Assembly (NCBI GenBank): GCA_015680685.1
Contig: MNCI01030846.1
Coordinates: 338,779-402,778, forward strand
Length of the DNA: 64,000 nucleotides
Reading direction: 5' to 3'
From: Gnetum montanum
Taxonomy: Eukaryota > Streptophyta > Gnetopsida > Gnetales > Gnetaceae
Shown: positions 22,849-32,166 of the stretch, piece after piece
Layout of the letters: each line of letters begins with the position of its first letter
Position numbering within the stretch: the stretch's first letter is position 1
The notes under the pieces: model-generated
What the model was told of the DNA's origin: nothing
What the model saw: only the letters and a program-made list of their open reading frames with translations
Database searches by the model: none
Made by a program: the position numbers and the translations under genes

Positions 22849-22989
22849 AGCCTAGTCGATGCATCAACTATATATCACTTCATTAGAGGTTCACCCATAA
22901 AATGCAAATGTCATCAAAGATAATCATTGCCTATACACTATAAAGCTCCAAAAGGAGAAAATGGTTGAATATATAAGATAGTAGTAGGA

Positions 22990-23893
22990 GTAGCCTATTA
23001 AGGTGACAATGGACCTCAAAAGGTTTGTATCCAAGAACCATAATCTCTCAATGGAGGAGGCATGTGCCCTTTGCTAGAGGTCTATAATTGAAATTGCTAC
23101 TTGGAAGAACAAGACCATTAAATTCAAAAAGATCAAAAACTACTACAAGGACCAAGTCGGCCTACAAAAGGAGATTAATGAAAAACACATCTAGCTAGTA
23201 AAGAAAAATCTAAATGAGGTCCTCCAGTAGCTCTAATAAGGAGATGACATGTGGCAACCTATCTTTGATGGGCTGAACACATACAACAATGCTAAAATCC
23301 AATGTAATGAGCTATAAATCAAGGAAATGAGTGACTACATGGAGCTTGCCAACCTCCACTATGCAAACTTGGAAATGCTAACTTCTCCAAGGCTGAGGTC
23401 AAATTTGAAAAAGGAAGTAGCCAGCTCATACCTATTATATGAGGTCAAGTTCAAGCAACATAAGGAGACAAAGCACAAGCTTGAAATGGTAAATGCTAAA
23501 CTCAATGTTCTAAGGCTTTTCACTGATAAGAGATTAGCAGTTGAGAACTTGACATGAAGGATGAATGACTACTAGGAGCTATAGATTGTAGTAAAGCCAT
23601 TTGATGTAGAACACAAACAATTCATAGCCTGGTTCATCAATGTGAAGGGGCTATTCCCTACAATGTACTATCTTTAGGATGTTTCCATACTAGCCCACAC
23701 TAGTGATGCTTCCTAAACTATGTCTAATCCTAGGAGTAAGGAGAAGAAGATGAAATCATTATTTGATAATTTCTATCTTCCACTAGAAGTCATAGTTGCA
23801 GCTAAATAGGCTCAACCACAACAACCCCATGTACTAGAGGTAGAAGAAGGTCCTTCAGCACCTCAAGAACCTCCACCACCTAGGACCATTTGA
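22990..23893 (+). pseudogene. Coiled-coil protein remnant upstream of a plus-strand LTR
   Basis: One frame reads from an ATG at about 23,010 (MDLKRFVSKNHNLSMEEA) through Lys/Glu-rich heptad-like sequence to a Pro-rich end (GPSAPQEPPPPRTI) at about 23,893, with roughly ten in-frame stops, many of them TAG. The longest clean piece is 23,327-23,557 (KHKLEMVNAKLNVL and RLAVENL). It lies between the place of integrase and the polypurine tract, where Athila elements carry their extra (env-like) frame, but there is no membrane segment to support an envelope protein. The coiled coil followed by an acidic/Pro tail recalls the end of the antisense gene at 11.5-12.4 kb. Function unknown. Confidence 0.5.
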
Positions 23894-24136
23894 TTTCCTT
23901 CCTTGTCATTAAGCTGACAGAGGAGTTGTGCTATTAGCTTTTGTCATGGTGTTCAATTTTATTATCATGAATACCAATTTTTGTAATGATTGAAAATCCA
24001 TACACTTGGGCACTTAGTGATTATTTGTGTCAATTTGTATGTTTGTAGTTAGTCAATACTTCCATACATCCCTAAAATTTTGTAAAATACTTGTTCCTCC
24101 TTTTGTTCACTTGAGGAAAAGTTTTCATTTATTCAT

Positions 24137-24143
24137 GGGGGTA
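24137..24143 (+). other. Polypurine tract of the plus-strand Athila-like element
   Basis: CATGGGGGTA immediately precedes TGATGA. The identical string in the same place, on the other strand, precedes the 3' LTRs at 25,889 and 46,754. Confidence 0.7.
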
Positions 24144-24195
24144 TGATGAATTACTCTCATTAGACTACATTAATGGGATCCTATACACATAATCT

Positions 24196-24217
24196 TGTCA
24201 ATGTGATCATGTTGACA
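24196..24217. repeat. 22-bp imperfect palindrome in U3
   Basis: Arms TGTCAA and TTGACA around TGATCA, with two mismatched pairs. It lies between the LTR start and the TATA box, as in the related LTRs. Confidence 0.65.
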
Positions 24218-24260
24218 TAGGGTTTGACATGTACGCATCAATGCAATGTCATGCATTTTC

Positions 24261-24270
24261 TATATAAATA
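24261..24270 (+). promoter_or_regulatory. TATA box of the plus-strand LTR
   Basis: TATATAAATA about 117 bases into the LTR, matching the layout of the minus-strand LTRs. Confidence 0.55.
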
Positions 24271-25076
24271 TATGTACCAACTACATTTGTGGCATTAATT
24301 CATTAGTTTCTAGTTGAACTCTCATAGTTTTTTTTCCTAGAGTTAGAATATTTTCTAAGTACTTGCAATATGAATGAAAAGTGTATAGATCTTTATTCTA
24401 GCATTGATGTACCTGAGCACCTCAGTGTCATCGACAATAAAGATGAGCTTTCTTCATAAACCTTGTACACTTGGATTTAGCATAATGTTTACTTAATGCA
24501 TTTATTACTCACGCAATTTATTTTAATACATTCAATTAAATAATTAATACACATAAGTATGACCATCTCGAGCATACATCTAATGCTTGGTAATTCCAAT
24601 TACACTTAATGCTTGGTAACCCAATAGTGTTACAATGTCTTCAGGATGAGTACAACAAATGAGAACAAATGCTTATGTTAGAGAACTACTTAGGCATTAA
24701 TTAGTTATTAGATTAATCAAACATTTAATAAGTTTATTTTAGTAGTTAGGAAAATTAATGAAAAATACAAAATGATAAAAATCATATTCCTTAGTTACAC
24801 TTAACCATACCTTTACACTTCACAAGTGAAACTAAGAAGAGAACAATCATGTCCATTAGATTCATTACATATACCCAATGTGCTTAGAGAGCTAAACTCT
24901 ATGAAATTCGACCAGATCGCTTAGTGAATGGTAGTAATTTGTATGGTTGTGCATAGGTACTGCTTGCTACTCATCATAATTATTACTACTTTAGTATCTC
25001 TAATAGAATTCAAAATATTTCTCTAGAGGTTGAAGGATAATTTTTAAAGAAAAGATGACAAGGAAAATTCTCTAAA

Positions 25077-25081
25077 GAGTG
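25077..25081. repeat. Target-site duplication, left copy (GAGTG)
   Basis: GAGTG abuts the first base of the left LTR and is repeated exactly after the last base of the right LTR (32,162-32,166). Confidence 0.9.
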
Positions 25082-25798
25082 TGATGAGTGGCCAGATACC
25101 CCTACACTCAACCATAATAATACGAGCATAGCACGCGCGATCTAGTCGAACTCCATAGACTAAGTGCTTACACACCTCATGGAATACTTAAGGTTAATCA
25201 TTCGTTGTCTTCCCAGACTTACTTGTATTTGTCACAGTATGGTTAAGTAAGTCCGAGGTATATGATTTTTATGGAATTTTTGGTTTATATCTCCTATGCT
25301 AACAAGGTGAAGGGTGAAGAAAGTAATTAACTAACTCTAACTATCTAACTAAGTCTAAATTAACCTAGCATTAGCATCCATTCCCACTTACCGTACACAC
25401 CCTAAATCGATGCAACCGTGGCTACCAAATGCTAATCATTGCTGGGATCACCACGCGTAATGCACATGCTCGAAGCGATCGTACTGAGGCACTTAACTAG
25501 GAGAGAAGGATTGAGAGAGATTTAATTCCTAATAAAGCATTAAATGGAAAGCAATAAATAAGAATAAATAAAATCCTAATTAGCCTATTCCATGCACTAC
25601 AAGGTTTATCTAGGAAGTTTGTCTTTATTGTTGTACACAAACTTGTGTTCAAGTACAATGTTTGCTCGAATAAAGATCTGTTCACTTTAGGACTCCTATT
25701 GCGAGCACATGGAAAATATTCTATCTTTGGAGTGATCAATCTACCAGAGTTTCCCTACTGTCTAGCCTAGGATGAGGAAACAAGGGAGAGCCAGCTCT

Positions 25799-25806
25799 TA
25801 TTTATA
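25799..25806 (-). promoter_or_regulatory. TATA box, left LTR of the pol-less element
   Basis: Minus strand TATAAATA, about 84 bases from the sense start of the LTR. The same word lies at 32,071-32,078 in the right LTR. Confidence 0.6.
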
Positions 25807-25853
25807 GATTTTGTGACACACCGCAATATTGTGTACACGATATCACAGGGGAT

Positions 25854-25883
25854 GATGCGATATCGCGTACGCGATATCGCATC
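25854..25883. repeat. Perfect 30-bp palindrome in U3
   Basis: Reads identically on both strands, with arms GATGCGATATCGC around a central GTAC and flanking symmetry. It sits six bases inside the LTR end, upstream in sense of the TATA box. It could extrude a hairpin or bind a dimeric protein, but no role is shown by the sequence itself. Confidence 0.95.
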
Positions 25884-25889
25884 TCATCA

Positions 25890-25899
25890 TACCCCCATG
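25890..25899 (-). other. Polypurine tract of the pol-less element
   Basis: Minus strand CATGGGGGTA directly before the TGATGAG that starts the 3' LTR. The same string precedes the 3' LTR of the pol-bearing relative at 46,754. Confidence 0.75.
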
Positions 25900-27902
25900 A
25901 CTAAATGAAAACTTGTCCTCGAGTTCCTTAGAAAATATTGGGAAGGTATGGGATTATTGCCTGAATGGAACTAATGGGATGATGAATCATCATTACAAGA
26001 CTTGACAAAACTGGTGTTCATGACAACAAGAGTGAAAACCTTATTACATTGACATCAAGCCTCATTTGGTAGCTGAGAAAGAGAGAGAGAAAGAAGTGTT
26101 GCTAATGCCAACACCAAGATTGCACCTGTCGATGTCCATCCGTAAGGGCGCCATCAATCTTGCTCCTTGCATTGCTACTTCTAGCATTGCTCCATTCCAA
26201 GTGTTCGCTCCAGATCTAATCCATTGTTGTATGATCGCCATATGTACACACACAACACAATCTTATATTAGCAAGGGTAAATGAATCATCATGTAATTAA
26301 TACCTTACTTCAGTGTAAGTCCATTGGCTAGGTTGTGGTATGGCTGATATGGATCTAGAGATATAATATTGATTACTACCGAAGGTATAGGGGTTAGGGA
26401 AAAATCAAAAAAATTGGGCCCCATACCCCCATGACTAATCGCAAACCTCCAGTAGCATTAGAATGGAGAAAGAAAAGGAGTAATAAAGATAGATAAAAAG
26501 AGACAACGGTAACGTCGATAAAGTAGATGTCAAGATGGAAATGAACAAAATAATATTAATTGCACAAATGTTATGGAAAAGAAGTTAACTAGTACACCAA
26601 ATAGGAATGTTAGTGGGTCCTCCCCAAAGCAAGCTCATGCCCTTAATGCCCTGACAAACCCACATTCAAAGAGTCCGTAGGCTCGGGGAATGTCATTTGG
26701 AATAAGAGTTAAAGTCTTAACCGTGAGAATTTACTAAAGAGAAAACAATGCATCTACCAAAATATATATACTAATGATACAACCGGTAATGAGGTGAACA
26801 ATGGAGAGAAGGATGGAGAGAAGAGAATGGAATGAAATCCCAAGAACAAGGTGGTGTACAGCCCCTTGTGTAGTTCATGATTAATGTGACTCAAAAAATC
26901 TCATTCCAACTCTAGCCTCAAACAAACCACTTCCAATGACTTCGCATTAACACATTTGGCTGAACCATCCTCTTGAAGTAACAAAAATGACCTCCCTCAA
27001 GAGCCATCACCATTCCAACGAAATAAGGAGAGAATGGGAAGTGAGAAGGGCCTTAGTTAGAGGAAACATTTTTAGTTCCATAACCAGTGCTTGTAGCCTA
27101 AGGAATTATTTCATCTAAGAGGTGTGCTTTGAATTCTCACTTTCTTCTCTTCTTCTTCTTCTTCTTTTTGTTTTTTTTTTGTGTTTTGTATTTTTATGCA
27201 TGAGAACCACACCATGCAAAGACTTTGCTATTTTTATTGCTCAGCTTTCCAAGAATTGGGTAATGTCAAAATGGCAAGAAAACTCACGAAGAAAACATCC
27301 AAGCACCCAAGAGAATGGCCAACACAAAAGCATCAAGTTCCCTTGAAGTCACACCCTTTTCAATCCTTGAGTCCTTCCTTAGTTTGAGAAATACCCAGTC
27401 ACCAATTCATTAGAGTTCTTATTATGGAAAGGGACTGTACATTTCCAAGCCAAGAGAGACTATAGAACTTGTGGATGAATGGATGAAGTGAACTCATTGC
27501 CTACCATATCAAAAGAAACATACCTTAGTATCAACATTGTGACTTAAAGGTAAAAACCAAACATTAGCAATCAATAAGAAAAGAGTTCATATCATCATGA
27601 AGATCACTTATTGGGTGACAAACTTACAGGGTGGATCACACGCATGCATACACACACAAAATGTAAAAGTATAACGATGTTGCAAAACAAAAACAAGAAA
27701 AGTTAAAGAAATTTGTAAAACAAAAATTTGTAAGATAAAAACACGTAAAACAAAAACATGTAAAACAAAAATGTGTAAAATAAAAACTTGAAAAAAAGAC
27801 TTTGTAAAACAAAAACTTAAAAAGAACTAAGGGCCCCAAATGATCAGCATAGGTGGCCATCTCCCCCATGACTAAGTGGAAAGGGAGAGATCCAAAATAA
27901 TG
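25900..27902 (-). other. 3' untranslated region shared with the pol-bearing relative
   Basis: About 2 kb collinear with 46,765-48,660: CTTGTCCTCGAGTTCCTTAG at the start, CCTCCCCAAAGCAAGCTC in the middle, and an AC-rich tail. There is no coding signature. It includes a pyrimidine run (about 27,140-27,180) and an A-rich GTAAAACAAAAAC array. The frames at 26,062-26,284 and 27,122-27,944 look incidental. Confidence 0.7.
27655..27825. repeat. A-rich ~17-bp tandem array (GTAAAACAAAAAC-type)
   Basis: At least seven imperfect units. A shorter array is in the same relative place in the relatives at 48,515-48,590 and 19,880-19,975. Confidence 0.6.
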
Positions 27903-28158
27903 AGAGCCTATTTGAATTTCTAAGAAATGTCCAACTTCTCCCAATTGATGTTCTTAGATTAAGCGATGGAAGTTGGTGACGCTCATATTCCAACATATCT
28001 ATGCCTTCGTTGTTGGCATGGGTTGTTTCCTCAGTTTGTTTCATGCATATTTTTTGGTTGCTCTTTCTAGTAGCTGTCAACCATGGGGTGTCTACTACTT
28101 GTTGTCTGGTTGCTACATATAGGAATCTTTATTTCAAAGTTTCAATGGCACACCTATT

Positions 28159-28560
28159 TCATGGAGGAGATGAGCATTCCTCCATGTCATCACTCGATGA
28201 ATCACTGTATGTGATGCATGGAACTTTCCTTTTCTCGATCTTTCCATAAATGTTTATCTTAGAAACTTCCAAGGAAAGATCACGAATTCCTAGGCATGCA
28301 TCTACTATGCTTAGCCATGCCCTTCCCATTATAATTGGGAAGTCCCCTTTTTCATTGTTAACTTTAGTCACCAGGAAATCAGCTGGGTAAGACCAACCAC
28401 ACACAGTCGTAATGATGTCCTCCACCAATCCCAAGGGAATGGTGATGGACTGGTCTACCAGTTCTGGTTGAATGTTGCTCTTCTTAAGTTGGGGCAGGTT
28501 CTAGGCTTGATACATCTTTCTTGAAATTAAGTTGACTCCGAAACCTGAGTCAAGAAGAGC
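28159..28560 (-). pseudogene. Athila-type protease, split by stops
   Basis: In sense the active-site loop comes first, at the end of the preceding gag frame: ALLDSGFGVNLIS (about 28,515-28,555), with the catalytic Asp-Ser-Gly intact. After a stop the frame 28,159-28,434 carries VEDIITTVCGWSYPADFLV and then PIIMGRAWLSIVDACLGI, equivalent to the ILGRPFLATA block of Athila/Tat retropepsins. It would cleave the gag polyprotein. The chain ends at the deletion scar about 250 bases further on. Confidence 0.7.
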
Positions 28561-31210
28561 CTTATGTGGTTTATTTTCGGTGATCTGTAAATAGATTAAG
28601 GGACTCCCAGGGTCAAATAGTTTCCTATGAAGGTGGCCTACCTTGATCCAGTTGGTTACGATATGTGTTAACATGACCATATGCGTTAAACTCTGATTTT
28701 GGATGGAAGGGAGCACCGAAGCTTTAATTGTTGGAGAGGCATGCACAGACTCAACCGCTTGTTGTTGTGAGAGCTTGTTTGGGCTTCTGGTTCTGAAGAA
28801 AGGTCTTCGCTTTTTACAATTGTAAGAACCAGCAATGAGTTGAATGTTTACTGCTCTCGTAGCATTTCGTTGTTGCGGTTGAGTAGGGAGTTCCCCTTGC
28901 ATTGTTGGAGTAGGAGGTGTTATGGGAACTATCGGTGGAAGAGGTGCGGATGGATTAGAAGGATGGTGTGGGTATGGAGTATCTCCCAAAGGAGAAGGAT
29001 TCCTCCTAAAGTACTCCCAAACTTGGTAGTGACATTGGGAAGTTGTGTGACCCACAGAGTCACTTGGAGAAATTGGCTGCTGCACATAGTAACCATATGG
29101 ATTGGGCTGCCGGTAGGGGTACTGTTGTTTAGGCAGTGGCATTCCCCATGACTGTGGGTATTTCCACTACTGATATTGTCCAATGGGTTGTGGTGGAGTT
29201 CCACTTGGATAATATGTTAAGGGTTGGTGGAACTATCTTGGGTTACCTTGGGGATAAGGTAACCTATGGGGTGTCTGTCATTTGTTGAGTCTTGGATTCA
29301 GTGCATACACCCCAGACTCTTGTAGATGTGAGATGATTGGACAACATCCTTTAGGATGGTCATAGTGGAAGATCTCACATCCATCGTCATCATCTGTGTT
29401 TGATTCCACAACCTCATCGGAGATAGTAATTTTTCCCTTACCCTTGTCACGTGCAGGGCCTAAATCTCTCCACTTTGTCTTGCTCTTGTCACTACCTTGT
29501 TCCTCCTTAGACTCCTCTACAATCTTAAGGACAGTTTTAATTTTACTGTCTAAGGAGCTCCATACTTCTTCTACCTTAGCTGCTACTTCTGTTGTTAACT
29601 TTTGGAACGGCAAGGTTTTCCTATTCACCAACTCCTCAGTTGGTGACTCATCCTCTTCATCGCAAAATCTTACTTCCTTCTTTCAAAGAGAGGGATCACA
29701 GTTGTATTCTTCTGCACTTTCCCTTTTTCATAGCTCCCATTCTTCTTTTGCTACTTGTTCCAACAATCGATGAATCTCACAGGATCTAAGTTCTGATAAT
29801 CTCCCTTAGGCATTAGTCCCAAGGGTTCTCCTAGTTTCATACCTTAGCCCATCTACGATGTGGTGGAGTTGATCCCGTTGTGCATAACCATGGCTCAGGC
29901 AACAATGTAACAATGCGTAGTAGCAGCCCATGGCAGCATCCAAGGGTTCATGAGTACCTTTCTTCCATCCTTAGATCTTCTTATGCAAATTAGACACTTT
30001 GGAGTACGTCTGATACTTATCATTGAAGAGTTCTAACATCGTACTCCACCTCCTAATGGTTTCCGATTCTAAGGACCAGTACCAGCTCTTTGCTTCCTTG
30101 ATGAGTATCCTGGGAAACAACTTAAGTTTTTGCCACTCATTTTCTATGTTTTTCAAGGCACAGGCATCATGGAATGCCTGTAAATGATGCTGCAGATTAG
30201 CATTGTATCCTCCCTCAAAGCGTGGAATGTAGTTCATGTCTAAACACTTGATTTGGCTATCTTTTAAATGCCTTGTTGGGATTCTAATTGCCTCCGTTAT
30301 ATCAAGCATACTTCAGGTTGCAAGTAGGGGTTCATCATGATCATCTCTTTCATGATGTCTATGATGTCTTCATTGTTCCCTACTTTTCCTTCATTCATGC
30401 CCTTGTTCTCTTGAGTACCCTCATCCTCTCTCTCAACTCTCTCGTCGAGGTCTCTCATTTCTTTCATCTTTATCCTCTCCGTTATGCTCTTCATGATTGC
30501 ACCTAGATGTGGAAGGAGAGGGTGAGTGATGTGATGAAGGTGAAGAAGAAGGAGAACCATCTCCATGACGATGTTTCTTACCTTCTCTTCTATGGCTTCG
30601 GCCCCGATCGTGATGACAATCTGAGTGCCCATCCTTGTCATTTGTTGTTGTTCCCTCTGTGAACAACTGGTGTTCACGGGTACCAGAACCAAGGTTATGT
30701 ATCGTGGATCGTAGGTTCTAATACCCCACCTCCTCACTATTCTTAGGAGGGGGAACATCTCTTGATAGCAAGCTAGTTATAAGTGGTTCACCATTTCTAG
30801 TTTTACTTAGGATGTGCAGGACCTCTTTTCCCTTCAATAGTGTATGTTGGCTCTCCTTCCTTGAGTCCCTCATACATTGTGCAGTTGTAGGATAGTAATC
30901 CCTTGTATCAAAATCTGTCGCAACGTATTCAACAAAGTTGAGTCATGTCAATCTGTGTCAAAGCATGGAGGAGCATGTTGGGGACTGCACGATCTGAAGG
31001 TAACACTATGTTACCTTGCAAATCTATCCAGTGCATCTGTTCATCCTGATGGAGGATAAAAGTGAAGTTAGGTATATACTCATCAAGATGAGTATATGTC
31101 AACCTATATTGTTGAGGAACCAGCTAATTTAGATTATGTGTTTTTGATTGCCAAGTGTTCTTTGTATGATCCCTAGGTGAAGTGCTCTTGTGAGAAGAAG
31201 AAGAAGACAT
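28561..31210 (-). pseudogene. Gag of the pol-less Athila-like element
   Basis: A minus-strand ATG at 31,208-31,210, about 125 bases inside the primer site, opens MSSSSSHKSTSPRDHTKN, with a TAG after 28 codons and further stops later. The frame then gives a Ser/His/Arg-rich region (30,433-30,666) and the capsid core (29,971-30,309: IPRFEGGYNANLQHHLQAFHDAC, KLFPRILIKEAKSWYWSLE, IRRWSTMLELFNDKY). A coiled segment follows. A zinc-knuckle-like CEIFHYDHPKGCC lies at 29,278-29,631, where the second Cys is Phe (the relative has CEICQYDHPKGCC). A Pro/Gln-rich linker (28,560-29,200) leads to protease. The broken frame means this copy does not make full-length gag. Confidence 0.75.
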
Positions 31211-31334
31211 GATGTCTTACCAGTGTGCTATTTGACCGTTATAAATTTTTTCTTTTAATTAACCCTAAGGGTTCTTTTAAGCTGCCAACGATGTGAGTAA
31301 TATCCTATGTTCTACTTAGCACACAAACACTTAG

Positions 31335-31352
31335 TCCCTGGCAATGGTGCCA
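31335..31352 (-). other. Primer-binding site, tRNA-Asp type
   Basis: The plus strand here matches the plant tRNA-Asp(GTC) 3' end including CCA at 15 of 18 positions, all three differences being C to T. It is one base from the LTR edge at 31,354. From memory, this primer is typical of Athila elements. Confidence 0.85.
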
Positions 31353-31353
31353 A

Positions 31354-32161
31354 TGATGAGTGGCAAGATACCCCTACACTCAACCATACAAATACGAGTG
31401 TAGCATGCGTGATCCGGTCGAACTCCACAGACTAAGTGCCTACATGCCTCATGGAACACTTGAGGTTAATCATTCGTTGTCTTCCCAGACTTACTTGTAT
31501 TTGTCACAGTATGGTTAAGTAAGTCCGAGGTATATGATTTTTATGGTCTTTTCGGTTTATATCTCCTATGCTAACAAGGTGAAGGGTGAAGAAAGTAATT
31601 AACTAACTCTAACTATCTAACTAAGTCTAAATTAACCTAGCATCAACATCTGTTCCCACTTACTGTACACACCCTGAAATGATGCAACTGTCGCTACCAA
31701 ATGCTAATCATTGCTGGGATCACCACGTGTAACGCACATGCTCGAAGCGGTCATACTGAGGCACTTAACTAGGAGAGAAGGGTTGAGAGAGATTTAATTC
31801 CCAATAAAGCATTAAATGGAAAGTAATAAATAAGAATAAATAAAATCCTAATTAGCCTATTCCATGCACTGCAAGGTTTATCCAAGAAGTTCATCTTTAT
31901 TGCCGTACACAAACTTGTGTTCAGGTACAATGTTTGCTCAAATAAAGATCCGTTTACTTTAGGACTCCTACTGTGGGCACATGAAAAATATTCTATCTCT
32001 AGAGTGATCAATCTGCTAGAGTTTACCTATTGTCTAGCCTAGGATGAGGAAACAGGGGAGAGTTGCCTCTTATTTATAGATTTTATGGCACATTGTGATA
32101 TCGCGTACGCAATATCGCATGGGATGCGATATCGTGGCCCATGAAATATTGCATCTCATCA
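31354..32161 (-). repeat. Right (sense 5') LTR of the pol-less element
   Basis: 808 bp, same termini as the left copy. TATA box at 32,071-32,078. The palindromic GATATCGC region (32,096-32,150) is rearranged into four partly decayed motif copies instead of one perfect palindrome. Confidence 0.92.
32071..32078 (-). promoter_or_regulatory. TATA box, right LTR of the pol-less element
   Basis: Minus strand TATAAATA. As the sense 5' LTR, this is the promoter that would drive gag. Confidence 0.6.
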
Positions 32162-32166
32162 GAGTG
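32162..32166. repeat. Target-site duplication, right copy (GAGTG)
   Basis: Exact match to 25,077-25,081 immediately outside the right LTR. Confidence 0.9.

Larger units (their letters stand above)
18379..22866 (-). mobile_element. Gag-only Athila-like element (element 2), interrupted by an assembly gap
   Basis: The right part is an LTR related to those at 31,354 and 54,994, with the same TATA position. The middle holds gag frames related to those of the 25-32 kb element. The left part matches the 3' untranslated type of that element, for example the CCTCCCCAAAGCAAG block at about 18,954 compared with 26,620. RT, RNase H, integrase and protease are all absent. The left LTR is not in the window because the Tat-like element abuts at 18,378, which fits the Tat-like element having inserted into this one. 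Confidence 0.65.
22131..22866 (-). repeat. Right (sense 5') LTR of element 2, inner edge in the gap
   Basis: Aligned by eye with the other Athila-type LTRs through the CTTCCCA-CTTG block, the GGGTTACCAAGCG blocks and the TATA box, ending in GCATCA at 22,866. It is clearly more diverged than the other LTRs, so it belongs to a different subfamily. Confidence 0.65.
22867..24976 (+). mobile_element. 3' part of a plus-strand Athila-like element
   Basis: An LTR in the opposite orientation to its neighbours (24,144-24,976) is preceded by a GGGGGTA polypurine tract and a coiled-coil-encoding stretch. The element is cut at its left end by element 2, which fits element 2 having inserted into it. No pol remains in the window. 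Confidence 0.6.
24144..24976 (+). repeat. 3' LTR of the plus-strand Athila-like element
   Basis: Starts TGATGA and ends CTCATCA, the same termini as the minus-strand Athila-type LTRs. Internally it has the reverse complements of the GGTTACCAAGC blocks (about 24,586-24,630) and an AAAAATCATAT block (about 24,778). It is 833 bases long, close to the 808 and 761 of its relatives. Confidence 0.7.
25082..25889 (-). repeat. Left (sense 3') LTR of the pol-less element
   Basis: 808 bp, starts TGATGAG and ends CTCATCA, and matches 31,354-32,161 along its full length. It contains a TATA box (25,799-25,806) and the perfect palindrome at 25,854-25,883. Confidence 0.92.
25082..32161 (-). mobile_element. 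Complete gag-protease-only Athila-like element, pol deleted
   Basis: Two 808-bp LTRs (25,082-25,889 and 31,354-32,161) with TGATGAG and CTCATCA termini, a 5-bp target duplication, a tRNA-Asp-type primer site and a polypurine tract define a structurally complete 7,080-bp insertion. The interior holds gag and protease, but no RT, RNase H or integrase sequence. Aligned by eye to the element at 45,948-55,754, the 3' untranslated region runs straight into the protease-RT boundary at about 27,903. This is a TR-GAG-like non-autonomous element. By eye the LTR pair differs at about 30 positions in the first 430 bases, so the insertion is not recent. Confidence 0.9.

Noticed and set aside
27122-27387. 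Plus-strand frames in a TTCTTC-rich stretch
   Set aside because: Low-complexity translation inside the 3' untranslated region of the pol-less element; no counterpart frame is kept in the relative.
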